From Micrococcus sp. 2A (GTDB lineage Bacteria; Actinomycetota; Actinomycetes; Actinomycetales; Micrococcaceae): a stretch of 64,000 nucleotides of DNA. The number at the start of each line of letters is the position of its first letter. Position 1 is the stretch's first letter. The notes beneath the pieces were generated by a model. It was not told the origin of the DNA. It ran no database searches and worked only from the letters and a program-made list of their open reading frames with translations. Both the position numbers and the translations under genes were made by a program. Positions 19,681 through 31,100 of the stretch are shown in pieces. The stretch spans positions 310,001 to 374,000 of the forward strand of contig NZ_CP154351.1 of assembly GCF_039519235.1 (NCBI RefSeq), given 5' to 3'.

Positions 19681-20571
19681 TCACGCGCGCCCGCCGCCCG
19701 GTGCCACAGTCGGGCGCACGGGGTCGTGCGCCCTCCGCAGGCCGCCCTGCCACAGCGCGGCGAACGGGGTGGCCCCCTCCACGGCCTGGGCGATGCCCGC
19801 GGCCACGAACTCCTTCGCGCGACGGGCGGCCTCGAGGGGGGTGGCGCCCTTGGCGAGCTCGGCGGTGACGGCGGCGGCCAGCGAGCAGCCGGCGCCGGAG
19901 ACGCCGGCCTCCCCGATCTTCGGGTGGACGAGCACCTCCACGGTGTCCCCGTCCACGAACACGTCCACGGCGTCCGGGCCCGCGATGTGCATGCCGCCCT
20001 TGGCGAGCACGGCCGCGCCGGAGATCTCGTGGATTCGCTCGGCGGCGGCGGTCAGGTCCTCCACGGTGCGCACGGTCATGCCGGAGAGCTGCTCGGTCTC
20101 GAAGTGGTTCGGGGTGGTGAAGGTGGCCAGCGGGAGCAGCTCGTCCCTCAGGGCCCGGTCCGTGTCTAGCGCGTGGCCCGGCTCCTGGCCCTTGCAGATC
20201 AGCACCGGGTCCAGCAGGACGTGGTCCCACTCCTGGCGCTTCAGCGCCTCGGCGGTGGTGCGGACGGTCTCCGGGGAGCCCATCATGCCGAGCTTCACGG
20301 TGCGCAGACGGCCGGCGTAGTCCGCCTGCACCGCCTCCAGCTGATCCGCGAGCACCGCGGTGGGCACGGGGAAGAAGCGGTGGCTCCACTCGTCCTGCGG
20401 GTCGAAGGAGACGATGCACGTCAGGCTGACGACGCCGAAGACTCCGAGCTCCTGGAACGTCTTCAGGTCGGCCTGCGCACCGGCGCCGCCGGTGGCCTCC
20501 GATCCGGCGATGGCCAGGGCGAGGGCGGGGGCGGACGCGGAGTGCTGGGGGGAGTGCGCGGTCTGGGGCAT
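19681..20571 (-). CDS. pdxK: pyridoxine/pyridoxal kinase of the ThiD-like PdxK type
   Basis: A 296-residue ribokinase-fold kinase of the ThiD/PdxK group. It shows AIAGSEATGGAGAQADLKTF near the N-terminus (usually GSDSSGGAGIQADLKT), DPVLICKG, TPNHFE and the anion hole/base SGAGCSLAAAVTAELAKG. The segments SFDPQDEWSHRFFP and CKG resemble the Bacillus PdxK more than classical ThiD, so vitamin B6 salvage is favoured, but HMP/HMP-P phosphorylation for thiamine cannot be excluded. No thiamine genes adjoin. The ATG at 20571 sits six bases after TACCAT (20578-20583, minus), arguing for a leaderless start here and against a GTG/ATG further upstream. Confidence 0.8.
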   Translation of the reverse strand: MPQTAHSPQHSASAPALALAIAGSEATGGAGAQADLKTFQELGVFGVVSLTCIVSFDPQDEWSHRFFPVPTAVLADQLEAVQADYAGRLRTVKLGMMGSPETVRTTAEALKRQEWDHVLLDPVLICKGQEPGHALDTDRALRDELLPLATFTTPNHFETEQLSGMTVRTVEDLTAAAERIHEISGAAVLAKGGMHIAGPDAVDVFVDGDTVEVLVHPKIGEAGVSGAGCSLAAAVTAELAKGATPLEAARRAKEFVAAGIAQAVEGATPFAALWQGGLRRAHDPVRPTVAPGGGRA

Positions 20572-20702
20572 GCGCCCATGGTAGGACCGACCCCGGACGG
20601 GAAGCGCCCGACGGCCGGCGGTGTTCACGGGGGAGCGAGGGTCCTCGGACCCGGAGCGTCCGCCCGGGCGCCCCGAGCGACCCGCGAAGGAAGGGGACGG
20701 AC

Positions 20703-21329
20703 GTGCTCGAGTTCCTCACCGGCACGGGCCTGGCCACCTCGGCCGGGCTCAACGCCTACATCCCCCTGTTCGCCCTGGGTCTGCTGGACCGGTTCACGGG
20801 GCTCGTCGACCTGCCCGCGGGCTGGACGTGGCTGTCCGCCGACGCCTCCCTCTGGATCCTCGGCGTCCTGCTCGCGCTCGAGCTCGTCGCGGACAAGATC
20901 CCCGGGGTGGACGCGGTCAACGACGTCGTCCAGACGGTCGTGCGTCCCGCGGCCGGCGGCATCGTGTTCGCCTCCGGCGTCGGCGCCGAGACGACGGCGG
21001 TCCACGACCCCGGCACCCTCTTCGCCGGGTCCGGCTGGGTGCCGGTGATCATCGGCGCGGGCATCGCGCTCGCGGTGCACCTGGCCAAGGCCGGCACGCG
21101 CGTGGGCGCCAACACGGTCACCGTGGGCACGGCGGCCCCCGTCCTCTCGACGGCGGAGGACGTCTCCGCGGCGGCCCTCACCCTCACGGCCCTGTTCCTG
21201 CCGGTGCTGGTCGCCGTGCTGGTGGTCGCCGTCGTCGTGGGCCTGTGGCTGCTGGCCCGGCGGTTCCGCGCTCGGCGGACGCGAGGCCGTGCCGCTGCCG
21301 CCCCGGGCGGGTCAGAATGGACCGCATGA
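20703..21329 (+). CDS. DUF4126 family membrane protein
   Basis: A 208-residue protein with about five hydrophobic segments. The N-terminal GTGLATSAGLNAYIPLFALGLL and the segment LALELVADKIPGVDAVNDVVQT are hallmarks of DUF4126, a family without an assigned function. The C-terminus ends in a cluster of arginines after a final transmembrane helix. GGAAGGGGAC precedes the GTG. Its TGA overlaps the ATG of the following monooxygenase (ATGA, 21326-21329), indicating cotranscription. Confidence 0.85.
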   Translation: MLEFLTGTGLATSAGLNAYIPLFALGLLDRFTGLVDLPAGWTWLSADASLWILGVLLALELVADKIPGVDAVNDVVQTVVRPAAGGIVFASGVGAETTAVHDPGTLFAGSGWVPVIIGAGIALAVHLAKAGTRVGANTVTVGTAAPVLSTAEDVSAAALTLTALFLPVLVAVLVVAVVVGLWLLARRFRARRTRGRAAAAPGGSEWTA

Positions 21330-21649
21330 TCCTCATCAACCTGAAGTTCACCGTCCAGCCCGAGCGTGCCGACGAGTGGATGGACGCCGTCGCGAAGTAC
21401 ACCGCGGACGTGCGTTCCGAGCCCGGCAACCTGTTCTTCGAGTGGTACCGCCCGGTGGAGGGCGGCCCCAACGAGTACTTCCTGCTCGAGGGGTTCACGG
21501 ACGAGGGTGCGCAGGCCCACGTCGCGTCCCCGCACTTCCAGGAGGGCCTGGACGCGATGCGTCCGCTGCTGGCGAGCACGCCCCAGATCATCTCCGAGCA
21601 GGTCGGTGCGGAGGGCTTCGGCCCGATGGGCGAGCTGCAGATCGACTGA
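21326..21649 (+). CDS. antibiotic biosynthesis monooxygenase (ABM) domain protein
   Basis: A 107-residue single ABM domain of the ferredoxin-like dimeric type: MILINLKFTVQPERADEW, then SEPGNLFFEWYRP and the C-terminal AHVASPHFQEGLDAMRPLL. Similar to quinol monooxygenase-like/YgiN proteins, though the substrate is unknown. I place the start at the ATG that overlaps the upstream TGA, because family members begin at this point; an in-frame ATG nine bases earlier would add MDR. Followed by a terminator at 21675-21707. Confidence 0.85.
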   Translation: MILINLKFTVQPERADEWMDAVAKYTADVRSEPGNLFFEWYRPVEGGPNEYFLLEGFTDEGAQAHVASPHFQEGLDAMRPLLASTPQIISEQVGAEGFGPMGELQID

Positions 21650-21674
21650 GCCCGCCCCGGCCGGAGGAGGCGAT

Positions 21675-21707
21675 GGCGCCCGCGTCACGAGCGTGACGCA
21701 GGGCGCC
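21675..21707 (+). terminator. terminator after the DUF4126-ABM pair
   Basis: Stem GGCGCC-C-GCGTCAC pairing with GTGACGC-AG-GGCGCC around a GAGC loop, followed by GTCTCTGTAT, 25 bases after the stop of the ABM gene. Confidence 0.75.
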
Positions 21708-21747
21708 GTCTCTGTATCCGGGGTCACACCCTGGCTACGGTGAGCGC

Positions 21748-22383
21748 ATGAGCGCCGAGCAGAACAGCACCCAGACCCCCGGCCACCGCGCCGCCCACGT
21801 CCCTGCCGGCCAGGATCTCGGCCACCGCTGGTCCACCCGTGAGGCCGATCACGACGATCCGGCGGACCGCCGCGCCGTCCGCCAGATCGCCGAGCTCGCC
21901 TTCGCGTCCACGGCCGAGGCCGACCTCGTCGAGGAGCTCGCCGGCGGCGCGGAGGGCTGGCTGCCCCAGTACTCCCTCGTGGCCATGACCGCCGCGATCC
22001 CCGGCACGGACCTGCAGTCGGACCCGATGGGCTACGGCACCCTGGTCCGGGCCCACATCGACGACGCCGAGGTGCTCGCCCTCGCCCCGCACGGCATCCT
22101 GCCCGAGCATCAGGGCGAGGGCGCCGGCACCGCGCTCGTCAACGCCCTGCTGCAGAAGGCGCAGGCCGACGGCGAGGAGGTCGTGGTGGTCTACGGCTGG
22201 CCCGAGTACTACGCGAAGTTCGGCTTCCACCGGGCCTCCGAGCACGGCGTGCGCGCGGCCTTCGCCCGGCAGCCCGAGGCGCTGCAGGTCCTCACGCTCC
22301 AGGACGGGGCCGAGGTGCCGGCCGGCGAGTTCCGCTACCCGCCCGCGTTCGGGGCGGAGAACGCGCAGGTCGCCGGCCGCTGA
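21748..22383 (+). CDS. GNAT-family N-acetyltransferase
   Basis: A 211-residue acetyltransferase of the YhbS-like type. The acetyl-CoA-binding motif reads GILPEHQGEGAGTALVNALL, preceded by AEVLALAPHGI and followed by VVVYGWPEYYAKFGF (motif B with the Y-x-x-F-G-F signature). An N-terminal tail of about 30 residues is probably disordered. Substrate unknown. The ATG lies six bases after TACGGT (21736-21741), a leaderless arrangement with no Shine-Dalgarno sequence. Convergent with the TetR gene, ten bases apart. Confidence 0.85.
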   Translation: MSAEQNSTQTPGHRAAHVPAGQDLGHRWSTREADHDDPADRRAVRQIAELAFASTAEADLVEELAGGAEGWLPQYSLVAMTAAIPGTDLQSDPMGYGTLVRAHIDDAEVLALAPHGILPEHQGEGAGTALVNALLQKAQADGEEVVVVYGWPEYYAKFGFHRASEHGVRAAFARQPEALQVLTLQDGAEVPAGEFRYPPAFGAENAQVAGR

Positions 22384-22393
22384 GAGCCCGGTC

Positions 22394-23008
22394 TCAGCCC
22401 AGGAGCCGGCGCACGGCGGCGAGCGTCCGTTCGGCCTCGGCCGGCTCGGCCGTGAGCCGCGCGATGACCTCCGCGAGGTCCGTGCGCAGGCCGGCCTCGG
22501 CGTCGTCGGCCGGGGCGTGGAGCCACGCCCGCAGGGCGCGGTTGTGGACGGCCACCACGGCCGCCGCCAGCCCGACGGCGACCCCGCCGCGCGCGTGCGT
22601 GTCCGGCAGGGCCGAGGCGAGCCAGCCGGAGAACAGCTCCGTGTAGCGGTGCGAGGTGAGCAGCTCGCGCGTGCGCAGCGCCTGGGAGCCGCGGAGCAGG
22701 CGAGAGCGCGCCCGGGCGCGGTCCGGATCGTCGGTGTGGTGCCGGAAGACCTGGAGGACCGCCTCCTCGAGGGCCTCCCGCACGCCGAGGGAGGTGCCGC
22801 GCAGGAAGTCGTCCAGGCGGGCGAGCAGCGCCGCGTGGTCGGCGAAGACCACCTCCTCCTTCCCGCCGAGGTGGCGGAAGAAGCTGGCCCGGCTCATGCC
22901 GGCCTGGCGGGCGAGCTGGTCGGCCGTGACGGCGTCGTAGCCCTCGCGGTCCAGCAGGTGGATCAGGGCGGTGAGGGTGTCCTCGGCGGGCGTCGTCATG
23001 CGGGCCAT
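22394..23008 (-). CDS. TetR-family transcriptional regulator
   Basis: A 204-residue one-domain-plus-ligand-pocket repressor. The N-terminal helix-turn-helix is clear: LIHLLDREGYDAVTADQLARQAGMSRASFFRHLGGKEEVVFA without gaps from the TetR pattern; the C-terminal domain is divergent, as usual. Divergent from the acyl-CoA dehydrogenase at 23126, with an inverted repeat in the 117-base gap, so it most likely represses that gene and itself in response to an acyl-CoA. The start could also be the ATG at 22999; neither has a convincing ribosome-binding site. Confidence 0.88.
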   Translation of the reverse strand: MARMTTPAEDTLTALIHLLDREGYDAVTADQLARQAGMSRASFFRHLGGKEEVVFADHAALLARLDDFLRGTSLGVREALEEAVLQVFRHHTDDPDRARARSRLLRGSQALRTRELLTSHRYTELFSGWLASALPDTHARGGVAVGLAAAVVAVHNRALRAWLHAPADDAEAGLRTDLAEVIARLTAEPAEAERTLAAVRRLLG

Positions 23009-23053
23009 GGTGCCACGGACGAGGAGACGGGGTGAGACTGCGTCTGATTCTGT

Positions 23054-23101
23054 GAGATGGCGTGTCAGTCGGTGTAGGGTGATGACAGACACACCCATCT
23101 C
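23054..23101. promoter_or_regulatory. inverted repeat, candidate TetR operator
   Basis: Arms GAGATGGCGTGTC (from 23054) and the inverted GACACACCCATCTC (ending 23101) share GAGATGG and GTGTC with a one-base offset, about 20 bases apart. The element is central in the 117-base gap between the TetR gene and the divergent acyl-CoA dehydrogenase. The role is inferred from position and symmetry. Confidence 0.5.
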
Positions 23102-23125
23102 TCCGACCCCGCCCGGGAGGCCACC

Positions 23126-24340
23126 ATGACCGAGACCCTGCCCACCGTCGAGCCCGAGTACGACGTCGCCACGCCGCTGGACACCGACTTCTACCTGGCG
23201 CTCGCGGACGTCTCCGACGCCGAGAAGGACGTGTGGCGTCGGGCCCGCGCCTTCGCGCTCGAGCCGGACGTGCTGCCCCGGATCCGGGATGCATGGGACC
23301 GCCACGAGTACCCGCTGGACCTCGTGGCCCGCCTGGGGCAGGCCGACCTGCTGCGCGACGGCGTGCCCGTCGCCGGGCTGCCCGACGTGTCCCGCGTGGC
23401 CGCGGGCCTGGCCATGATGGAGCTCTCGCGGCTGGACGGCTCGATCGCCACGATGACGGGCGTGCAGGGCGGTCTGGCCATGCGCTCGATCCAGCTGTGC
23501 GGCAGCGAGGAGCAGCGTGCCGAGCACCTGCCGGCCATGGCGCGCGGCGAGCTCTACGGCGCCTTCGCGCTCACGGAGCCGACCCACGGCTCCGACTCCG
23601 TCTCGCTGGAGACCCGCGCCGAGCGCGTCGACGGCGGCTGGCGGCTGCACGGGCACAAGAAGTGGATCGGCAACGGGGCCGCCGGCGGCGTGACCGTCGT
23701 GTGGGCGCGCAGCGCCGAGGACGAGAAGGTCCGCGGGTTCATCGTGCGCCAGGAGTCCGAGGGCTACACGGCCGAGGTCATCAAGGGCAAGGTCGCGCTG
23801 CGGGCCATCGACCAGGCCCACATCACCCTCGACGGCGTGTTCGTGCCCGACGCCGACGTCCTGCCCGAGGCCCGCTCCTTCAAGGACACCTCCCGCGTCC
23901 TCTTCGCCACGCGCGTGGGCGTCGCGTGGTCCGCCCTCGGGAAGGCCGTGGGCTGCTACGAGGCGGCGGTGCACTACGCGGGGCAGCGCGTCCAGTTCGG
24001 CCGGCCGCTGGCGGCCGCCCAGAGCGTGCAGACCCGCCTGGCCGAGATGCTCTCCCAGCTCACCCAGGTGCAGCTGCTCGTGCTGCGCGCGACCCGGCTC
24101 GAAGATGAGGGCCGGCTCACCGGGCCGATGGCGTCCCTGGCCAAGTACTCGGCGACGCGCGCCGCGCGGTCCATCGCCGCGAACGCGCGCGACCTGCTCG
24201 GTGGCAACGGCATCCTCATCCAGAACGAGGTGGCCCGCCACTTCGCGGACATCGAGGCGATCCACACCTACGAGGGCACCGAGACCGTGCAGGGGCTGAT
24301 CATCGGCCGCGAGATCACGGGGGTCGGCGCGTTCGTGTGA
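23126..24340 (+). CDS. acyl-CoA dehydrogenase (glutaryl-CoA-dehydrogenase-like)
   Basis: A 404-residue FAD acyl-CoA dehydrogenase, a second copy distinct from the gene at 6194. The FAD-contact segment FALTEPTHGSDSVSLETRA, the middle-domain GHKKWIGNGAAGG and the C-terminal TYEGTETVQGLIIGREITG (catalytic glutamate in YEG) are present. The N-terminal 30 residues form an extra acidic segment as in plant-type/peroxisomal ACX4 and glutaryl-CoA dehydrogenases. GGGAGG lies upstream of the ATG. Probably controlled by the divergent TetR gene. Substrate unknown; short or branched acyl-CoA is likely. Confidence 0.9.
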   Translation: MTETLPTVEPEYDVATPLDTDFYLALADVSDAEKDVWRRARAFALEPDVLPRIRDAWDRHEYPLDLVARLGQADLLRDGVPVAGLPDVSRVAAGLAMMELSRLDGSIATMTGVQGGLAMRSIQLCGSEEQRAEHLPAMARGELYGAFALTEPTHGSDSVSLETRAERVDGGWRLHGHKKWIGNGAAGGVTVVWARSAEDEKVRGFIVRQESEGYTAEVIKGKVALRAIDQAHITLDGVFVPDADVLPEARSFKDTSRVLFATRVGVAWSALGKAVGCYEAAVHYAGQRVQFGRPLAAAQSVQTRLAEMLSQLTQVQLLVLRATRLEDEGRLTGPMASLAKYSATRAARSIAANARDLLGGNGILIQNEVARHFADIEAIHTYEGTETVQGLIIGREITGVGAFV

Positions 24341-24361
24341 GATGAAGCGAGCGGGGGGCGG

Positions 24362-24440
24362 CGTGAGCCAGAGATTCCTGCTGGTACGCACGTCCCCCTG
24401 CCGCTGATTCGTCTGGCTCGGCGGCCGATTCGTCTGGCTC
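24362..24440. repeat. left cluster of GATTCGTCTGGCTC repeats
   Basis: Two exact copies of GATTCGTCTGGCTC at 24406-24419 and 24427-24440, plus an inverted partial copy (GTGAGCCAGAGATTC, 24362-24376). The last copy supplies the stop codon of the DUF559 gene. Related copies lie on the other side of that gene at 25475-25600. Confidence 0.8.
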
Positions 24441-25380
24441 ACGCAGGCAGAGGGAGCCGCAGGTGGGCGGCGAGGTCTCGCAGCAGGGCGTCGAGGCCGC
24501 GCCGAGTGAAGACGCTGGCGGCCACGCGCAGCACGATCCACCCCTCGGCCTGCATCCGGCGGTCGCGCTCGATGTCACGGCGCCACTGCTGCGGGTCCGT
24601 CCGGTGATGATCGCCCTCGTACTGCACGCAGACGCGAGCCTCCCGCCACACCAGGTCCGGCCGGACGGTGGACCCGTCGCTCAGCATCAGCAGCGGATTC
24701 ACCTCCGGCTCCGGCACACCCGCGTCGGTCAGCGCCAGTCGCAGGAGCGTCTCGGCCCTCGAATCCGCGCCGTCCCTGAGCAGCGGCAGGGCCGCTCGCA
24801 GGGTCCGCGTCCCTCGCCTGCCGCGCACCCGCAGCACCTCCGCCTCCAGATCACGCACGGTGCACCGTGGATGCTCGCCGGGACGACGCCGGCCCGCCGG
24901 GCCGTCGGCCCGTTGCAGCAGGCTGTCCCCGGCGGCGACGACGTCGTCCAACGGCAGGCCCAGCTGCGCCAGCGCCGCCCAGGTGGCGGCCGGCGTCGTG
25001 ATCCACACCCCCGAGCGCACCAGCACGGGGTCCTGCGGGTGCAGCTCATGCCCGACGACGCCGCTGCGGCGCGGCGCCCCGCCCTCGGCCCGCGTGCGCG
25101 CCAGATGGATGGGGCCGCGCTCCCACTGCCGCGGCAGCCACATCCCCCAGAGGCGAGCGGCGGTGGCGTGGGTGGCCGCGGTGCCGGGGTTCGTCCGCTG
25201 GAGGGCGCGGACGACGTCGGCCAGTGAGGGCTGACCCGCGGCGGTGTGCCGCAGCCCGTGGTGCGGGGCGTCGAACCGGGGGCCGCGCAGGTGCGAGGCC
25301 GTCAGACCGGCCTGCAGCCCCGCGGCGACCGGGAAGACGGGGCTGAGGGTGGCGTCGTCGTGTGGAGGAGGGGCGACCAT
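24439..25380 (-). CDS. DUF559 endonuclease-like protein with AbiEi-like N-terminal part
   Basis: A 313-residue protein. The C-terminal 110 residues resemble DUF559, related to very-short-patch-repair-type endonucleases: ETLLRLALTDAGVPEPEVNP, then RPDLVWREARVCVQYEGDHH (the D...E/QYEGDxH catalytic-like segment), WRRDIERDRRMQAEGW and VLRVAASVFTRRG. The N-terminal part (SLADVVRALQRTNPGTAATHATAARLWGMWLP) looks like the AbiEi antitoxin-like region often joined to DUF559 in actinobacteria. I chose the ATG at 25380 because GGAGG lies eight bases upstream; an ATG at 25401 has none. No toxin partner is adjacent. The gene is bracketed by related repeats. Confidence 0.75.
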   Translation of the reverse strand: MVAPPPHDDATLSPVFPVAAGLQAGLTASHLRGPRFDAPHHGLRHTAAGQPSLADVVRALQRTNPGTAATHATAARLWGMWLPRQWERGPIHLARTRAEGGAPRRSGVVGHELHPQDPVLVRSGVWITTPAATWAALAQLGLPLDDVVAAGDSLLQRADGPAGRRRPGEHPRCTVRDLEAEVLRVRGRRGTRTLRAALPLLRDGADSRAETLLRLALTDAGVPEPEVNPLLMLSDGSTVRPDLVWREARVCVQYEGDHHRTDPQQWRRDIERDRRMQAEGWIVLRVAASVFTRRGLDALLRDLAAHLRLPLPA

Positions 25381-25474
25381 GCCGCCAGCCTCCCCTTCCA
25401 TGGGCGGACCCGGCGCCGCGACGGCGAGGGCCGTGGAGGGCGAGCCGGGTCGGCGGCTCTGTGCAGGAGCCGCT

Positions 25475-25600
25475 GAATCGTCTGGCTCACGTCCCCCACG
25501 CGTCCGAGCGTCGCCGAGCCAGACGAATCGGTCGTGACAGCCCCCTCAGAACAGCAGAAACGTCTGGCTCGCGCCCGCCGCAGCGTGCTGGCTCGCGCCG
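25475..25600. repeat. right cluster of GATTCGTCTGGCTC-like repeats
   Basis: Copies GAATCGTCTGGCTC (25475-25488), an inverted exact copy GAGCCAGACGAATC (25516-25529), AAACGTCTGGCTC (25558-25570) and a degenerate GTGCTGGCTCGCGCC (25586-25600). They fill the gap between tgt and the DUF559 gene, which otherwise holds no recognisable gene or promoter. Confidence 0.8.
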
Positions 25601-25629
25601 TCGCAGCGTGCCGGCGCACCCGGCACCCC

Positions 25630-27988
<2,359 letters not shown>

Positions 27989-28020
27989 GGCCTCCACGGT
28001 ACGGAAGGGATGGCACGGAA

Positions 28021-28048
28021 GAGGCGGCCCCCGTCAGGGGGCCGCCTC
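28021..28048 (-). terminator. terminator after the subtilase gene
   Basis: Arms GAGGCGGCCCCC and GGGGGCCGCCTC around a GTCA loop, about 55 bases after the subtilase stop and upstream of the cyclodeaminase promoter on the same strand. Confidence 0.8.
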
Positions 28049-28100
28049 GTCTCCGGGGGTCCCGCTCGGCTCTCGCCGGCGGGCCCGCCTCATCCGCGCA

Positions 28101-31100
28101 TCACTGCACGCGCACGGTGGTGGTGTCCACCACCCTGCCGTCGTGCAGGATGTCCACGGTGCCCATGTAGGGGCTGACCCCGTCGGTCTCCAGGGTGCCG
28201 TGGAAGACGTGCGTCTCTCCGGGCTTCACCGCGGCGGAGGCCGGGTCGAAGGTCAGCACGCCGTTGTCGCCGCCGCCCTCCTGCGGGAAGAACACCCGCA
28301 GCGTGTAGTCGATCGGCGCGTCGGAGGGCAGGCCGTCCGCGCCCGGCTTCGCGACCACGTAGACCTGGTGCTCGGGGGCCGAGCTGTAGATCCGGCCCTG
28401 GTAGACCTCCGTGCCGGTGCCGCGCGTCGTGGAGCGGGCCACGGGGTAGCCGGACCACGAGCTCGTCACGTAGACGTCCAGGTCCACGTCGGGCGCGGTG
28501 GTCTCGGCCTCGATCCGCACGGTGGGGTAGCCGCGCGGGTACGCGAAGTCGTGAGCGGTCAGGGCCGCGTCGGCCTTGTCGAAGAACGGGCGGCGCACCG
28601 TGGTGCCGGTGTGCTCCTCGCCGCGGGTCAGCCCGTTCACGCGGGTGGTGAAGGTCCCGTCCACGCCGGAGAGGACCGGCAGCTCGAGCGAGTCGGCGTC
28701 CCGCTCCACGGTCACGGTGGCCGGGGCGTCGGCGACGCCGGGGCGCACGACCACGGGGATCCGCACCCGCTGCTCGGCCGGGCCGGTCCACACGATGTGG
28801 CCGGTGGCCCACTCGCCCGCGGGAGCGCCCGCGGCGGTGACGGAGATGTCCACGTCCGCGTCGGCCCCGCGGCGCGGCTTGATGACCTGTGGGGAGACGG
28901 AGACGTCGAGGCCCTCGAGGCCCTCCACGTGCGCGGTCCACTCGCCGTTGGAGCGACCCACGTTGGTGAGCGTGCGGGTCACGGTCTGCGAGCCGTAGAG
29001 CTCGCCCATCGCGATCGAGGGGACGTTGAGGTCCGAGGCGTCGATCGGGTTCTCGGAGACCGGCTCGCCGGTGGCCGCGAACGTGATGCCCTGGCCGGCG
29101 AGGTAGTCGAACCAGTCCTCTCGGTCCGAGTCGAACACGAGCCCCGGGTCCATCATCGTCGTGGGGTCCACGAAGCCCGCGCCGCCCGCGAACGGGGACG
29201 TCTCGGACGCGTGGTCGCGCGCCGTCGTCATCATGGCGGACTTGATCTCCATGGGGCTGAACTCGGGGCGTCCCTGCTTCACGAGCGCGGCGAGGCCCGC
29301 GATGTGCGGGGAGGACATCGAGGTGCCCGAGACGTAGGCGAAGTCCTCGCCCGCCTCCTCCGGCGAGTATGCGGCGAGCACGTCCACGCCGGGGGCGGAG
29401 ATGTCCGGCTTCAGCAGGTCCGACTCGGCGGCCAGGGACGGGCCGCGCGAGGAGAAGCCCGCGACCTCGGGGACCAGGGTGGTGGTGCCCTCGTTCGTGG
29501 CCAGGATCTGGCCGGTGGCGTTCCCGGCCCGCACGTAGGCCAGCAGGGCATCGCGGTTCGTGTGGTCCAGGTGCACGGAGGGGATCGCGTGCAGGTCGGC
29601 GTTGAGGCCGGCGTCGGTGACGTTCACGAGCACCATGCCGACGCCGCCGGCGTCCTTGACCACGGTGGACTTCTGGGCGCGGGCGTTCTCGCCGCGGTCG
29701 CAGACCACGATCTTCCCGGCCGCCTTCGCGGAGTCGAGGGTGCCCGGCAGGCACAGGGCGGCCTTCGCGGGGTCCGCGCCCGCGGCGGCGATGTCGCCGG
29801 CGTAGACCAGGGCAGTGGAGGCGGGCAGCGGGGCGGTGACGGAGGAGCCGATGAAGCGCTGGCCGTCGCCGGTCACGAGCGTGTGCTCGTAGACCGCGTG
29901 GCTCGAGGCCGCCACGGTGGTGATCCACGGCGAGGGGTGCGCCGTCGTCGAGACCGTGGGGCCGGAGTTGCCGGACGAGGCCGCGACGAACACGCCGGCG
30001 GTGGCGGCGTTCATGAAGGCCACCTCCACCGGGTCCACGACGTTGGTGCTCGTGCCGGAGATCGAGAAGTTCACGACGTCCACGCCGTCGGCCACGGCCG
30101 CGTCGATCGCGGCCACGGTGTCCGAGGTGGCGCAGCCGCCGCCGGTGACGCCCTCCCAGCAGGCCTTGTAGGCGGCCACGTGGGCGCCCGGGGCCATGCC
30201 GGAGACGGTGCCGCGCTCGAGGCCGTCCACCGTGGCGGTCACGTCCTTGTTGCCGGCCGCCGTGGAGGCGGTGTGGGTGCCGTGGCCGCCGGCGTCCAGC
30301 GGGGAGAGGGTCTCGACCTCGGCCAGGCGGGCGGCGCCGAAGCCCTGCACGAAGTACTTGGCGCCGATCAGCTTGTCGTTGCACGAGTCGGCGGGGAACG
30401 CCTCCGCGTCACCGGTCTCGCAGCCGCCGGCCCAGTCCGCGGGGGCGGCGGGGTGGCCGCGGTCCTGGAAGGAGGCGGCCTCCGGGCGGATGCCGCTGTC
30501 GATCACGCCGACGACGACGCCGCGGCCGGCCTGCGCCTGATCGCCCTTCTTGCCCAGGAGCCCCGCCCACACGCCCTTCTTGCCCGTGAGGCCGAGGAAG
30601 TCGGGGGAGGAGACGGTGTCCATCTGGCGGATCTCGTCCGGCACGACGGCGAGCACGGCCGGGTCGGCGGCGAGGGCCGCAGCCTCCTGCGCGGTGAACG
30701 TGCCGGAGAATCCGTTGAGGGCGGTGGTGTACCGGGTGTGCGGGGCGCCGGCGCCGGTGCGCTCGAGGACCGTGTCCTGCTTCTTCGTCAGGTGCTTGGC
30801 GTAGGCCCGGGCGTTCGCGCTCTTGGGGTTGAAGCCGTTGTCCCGGCCCTTGCCCTTGCCGGGGCGGGTGGGGGCGTACCCCTCGGTGCCGCCGTCGTAG
30901 GAGGCCACGGGGGCCTCCGCCAGGACGACGACGTAGGCGCCGTCCTCGAAGGTCTCGGGGGCGGGCGCGGTGCGGGACGTGTCCGCCGCGGCCCCGGTGA
31001 CGGCGGTGACCGCGTCGGGATCGGGGGCGGCCGAGCCCTGCTCGGGGGCGGCCCCGGCGGCGGCGGCGCCGGAGAGGACCAGGGCGAGGGCCGAGGTCAC

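Noticed and set aside
24439..25600. A CRISPR-like array from the repeated GATTCGTCTGGCTC units
   Set aside because: Units are in both orientations, spaced irregularly, with no regular spacers and no cas genes.
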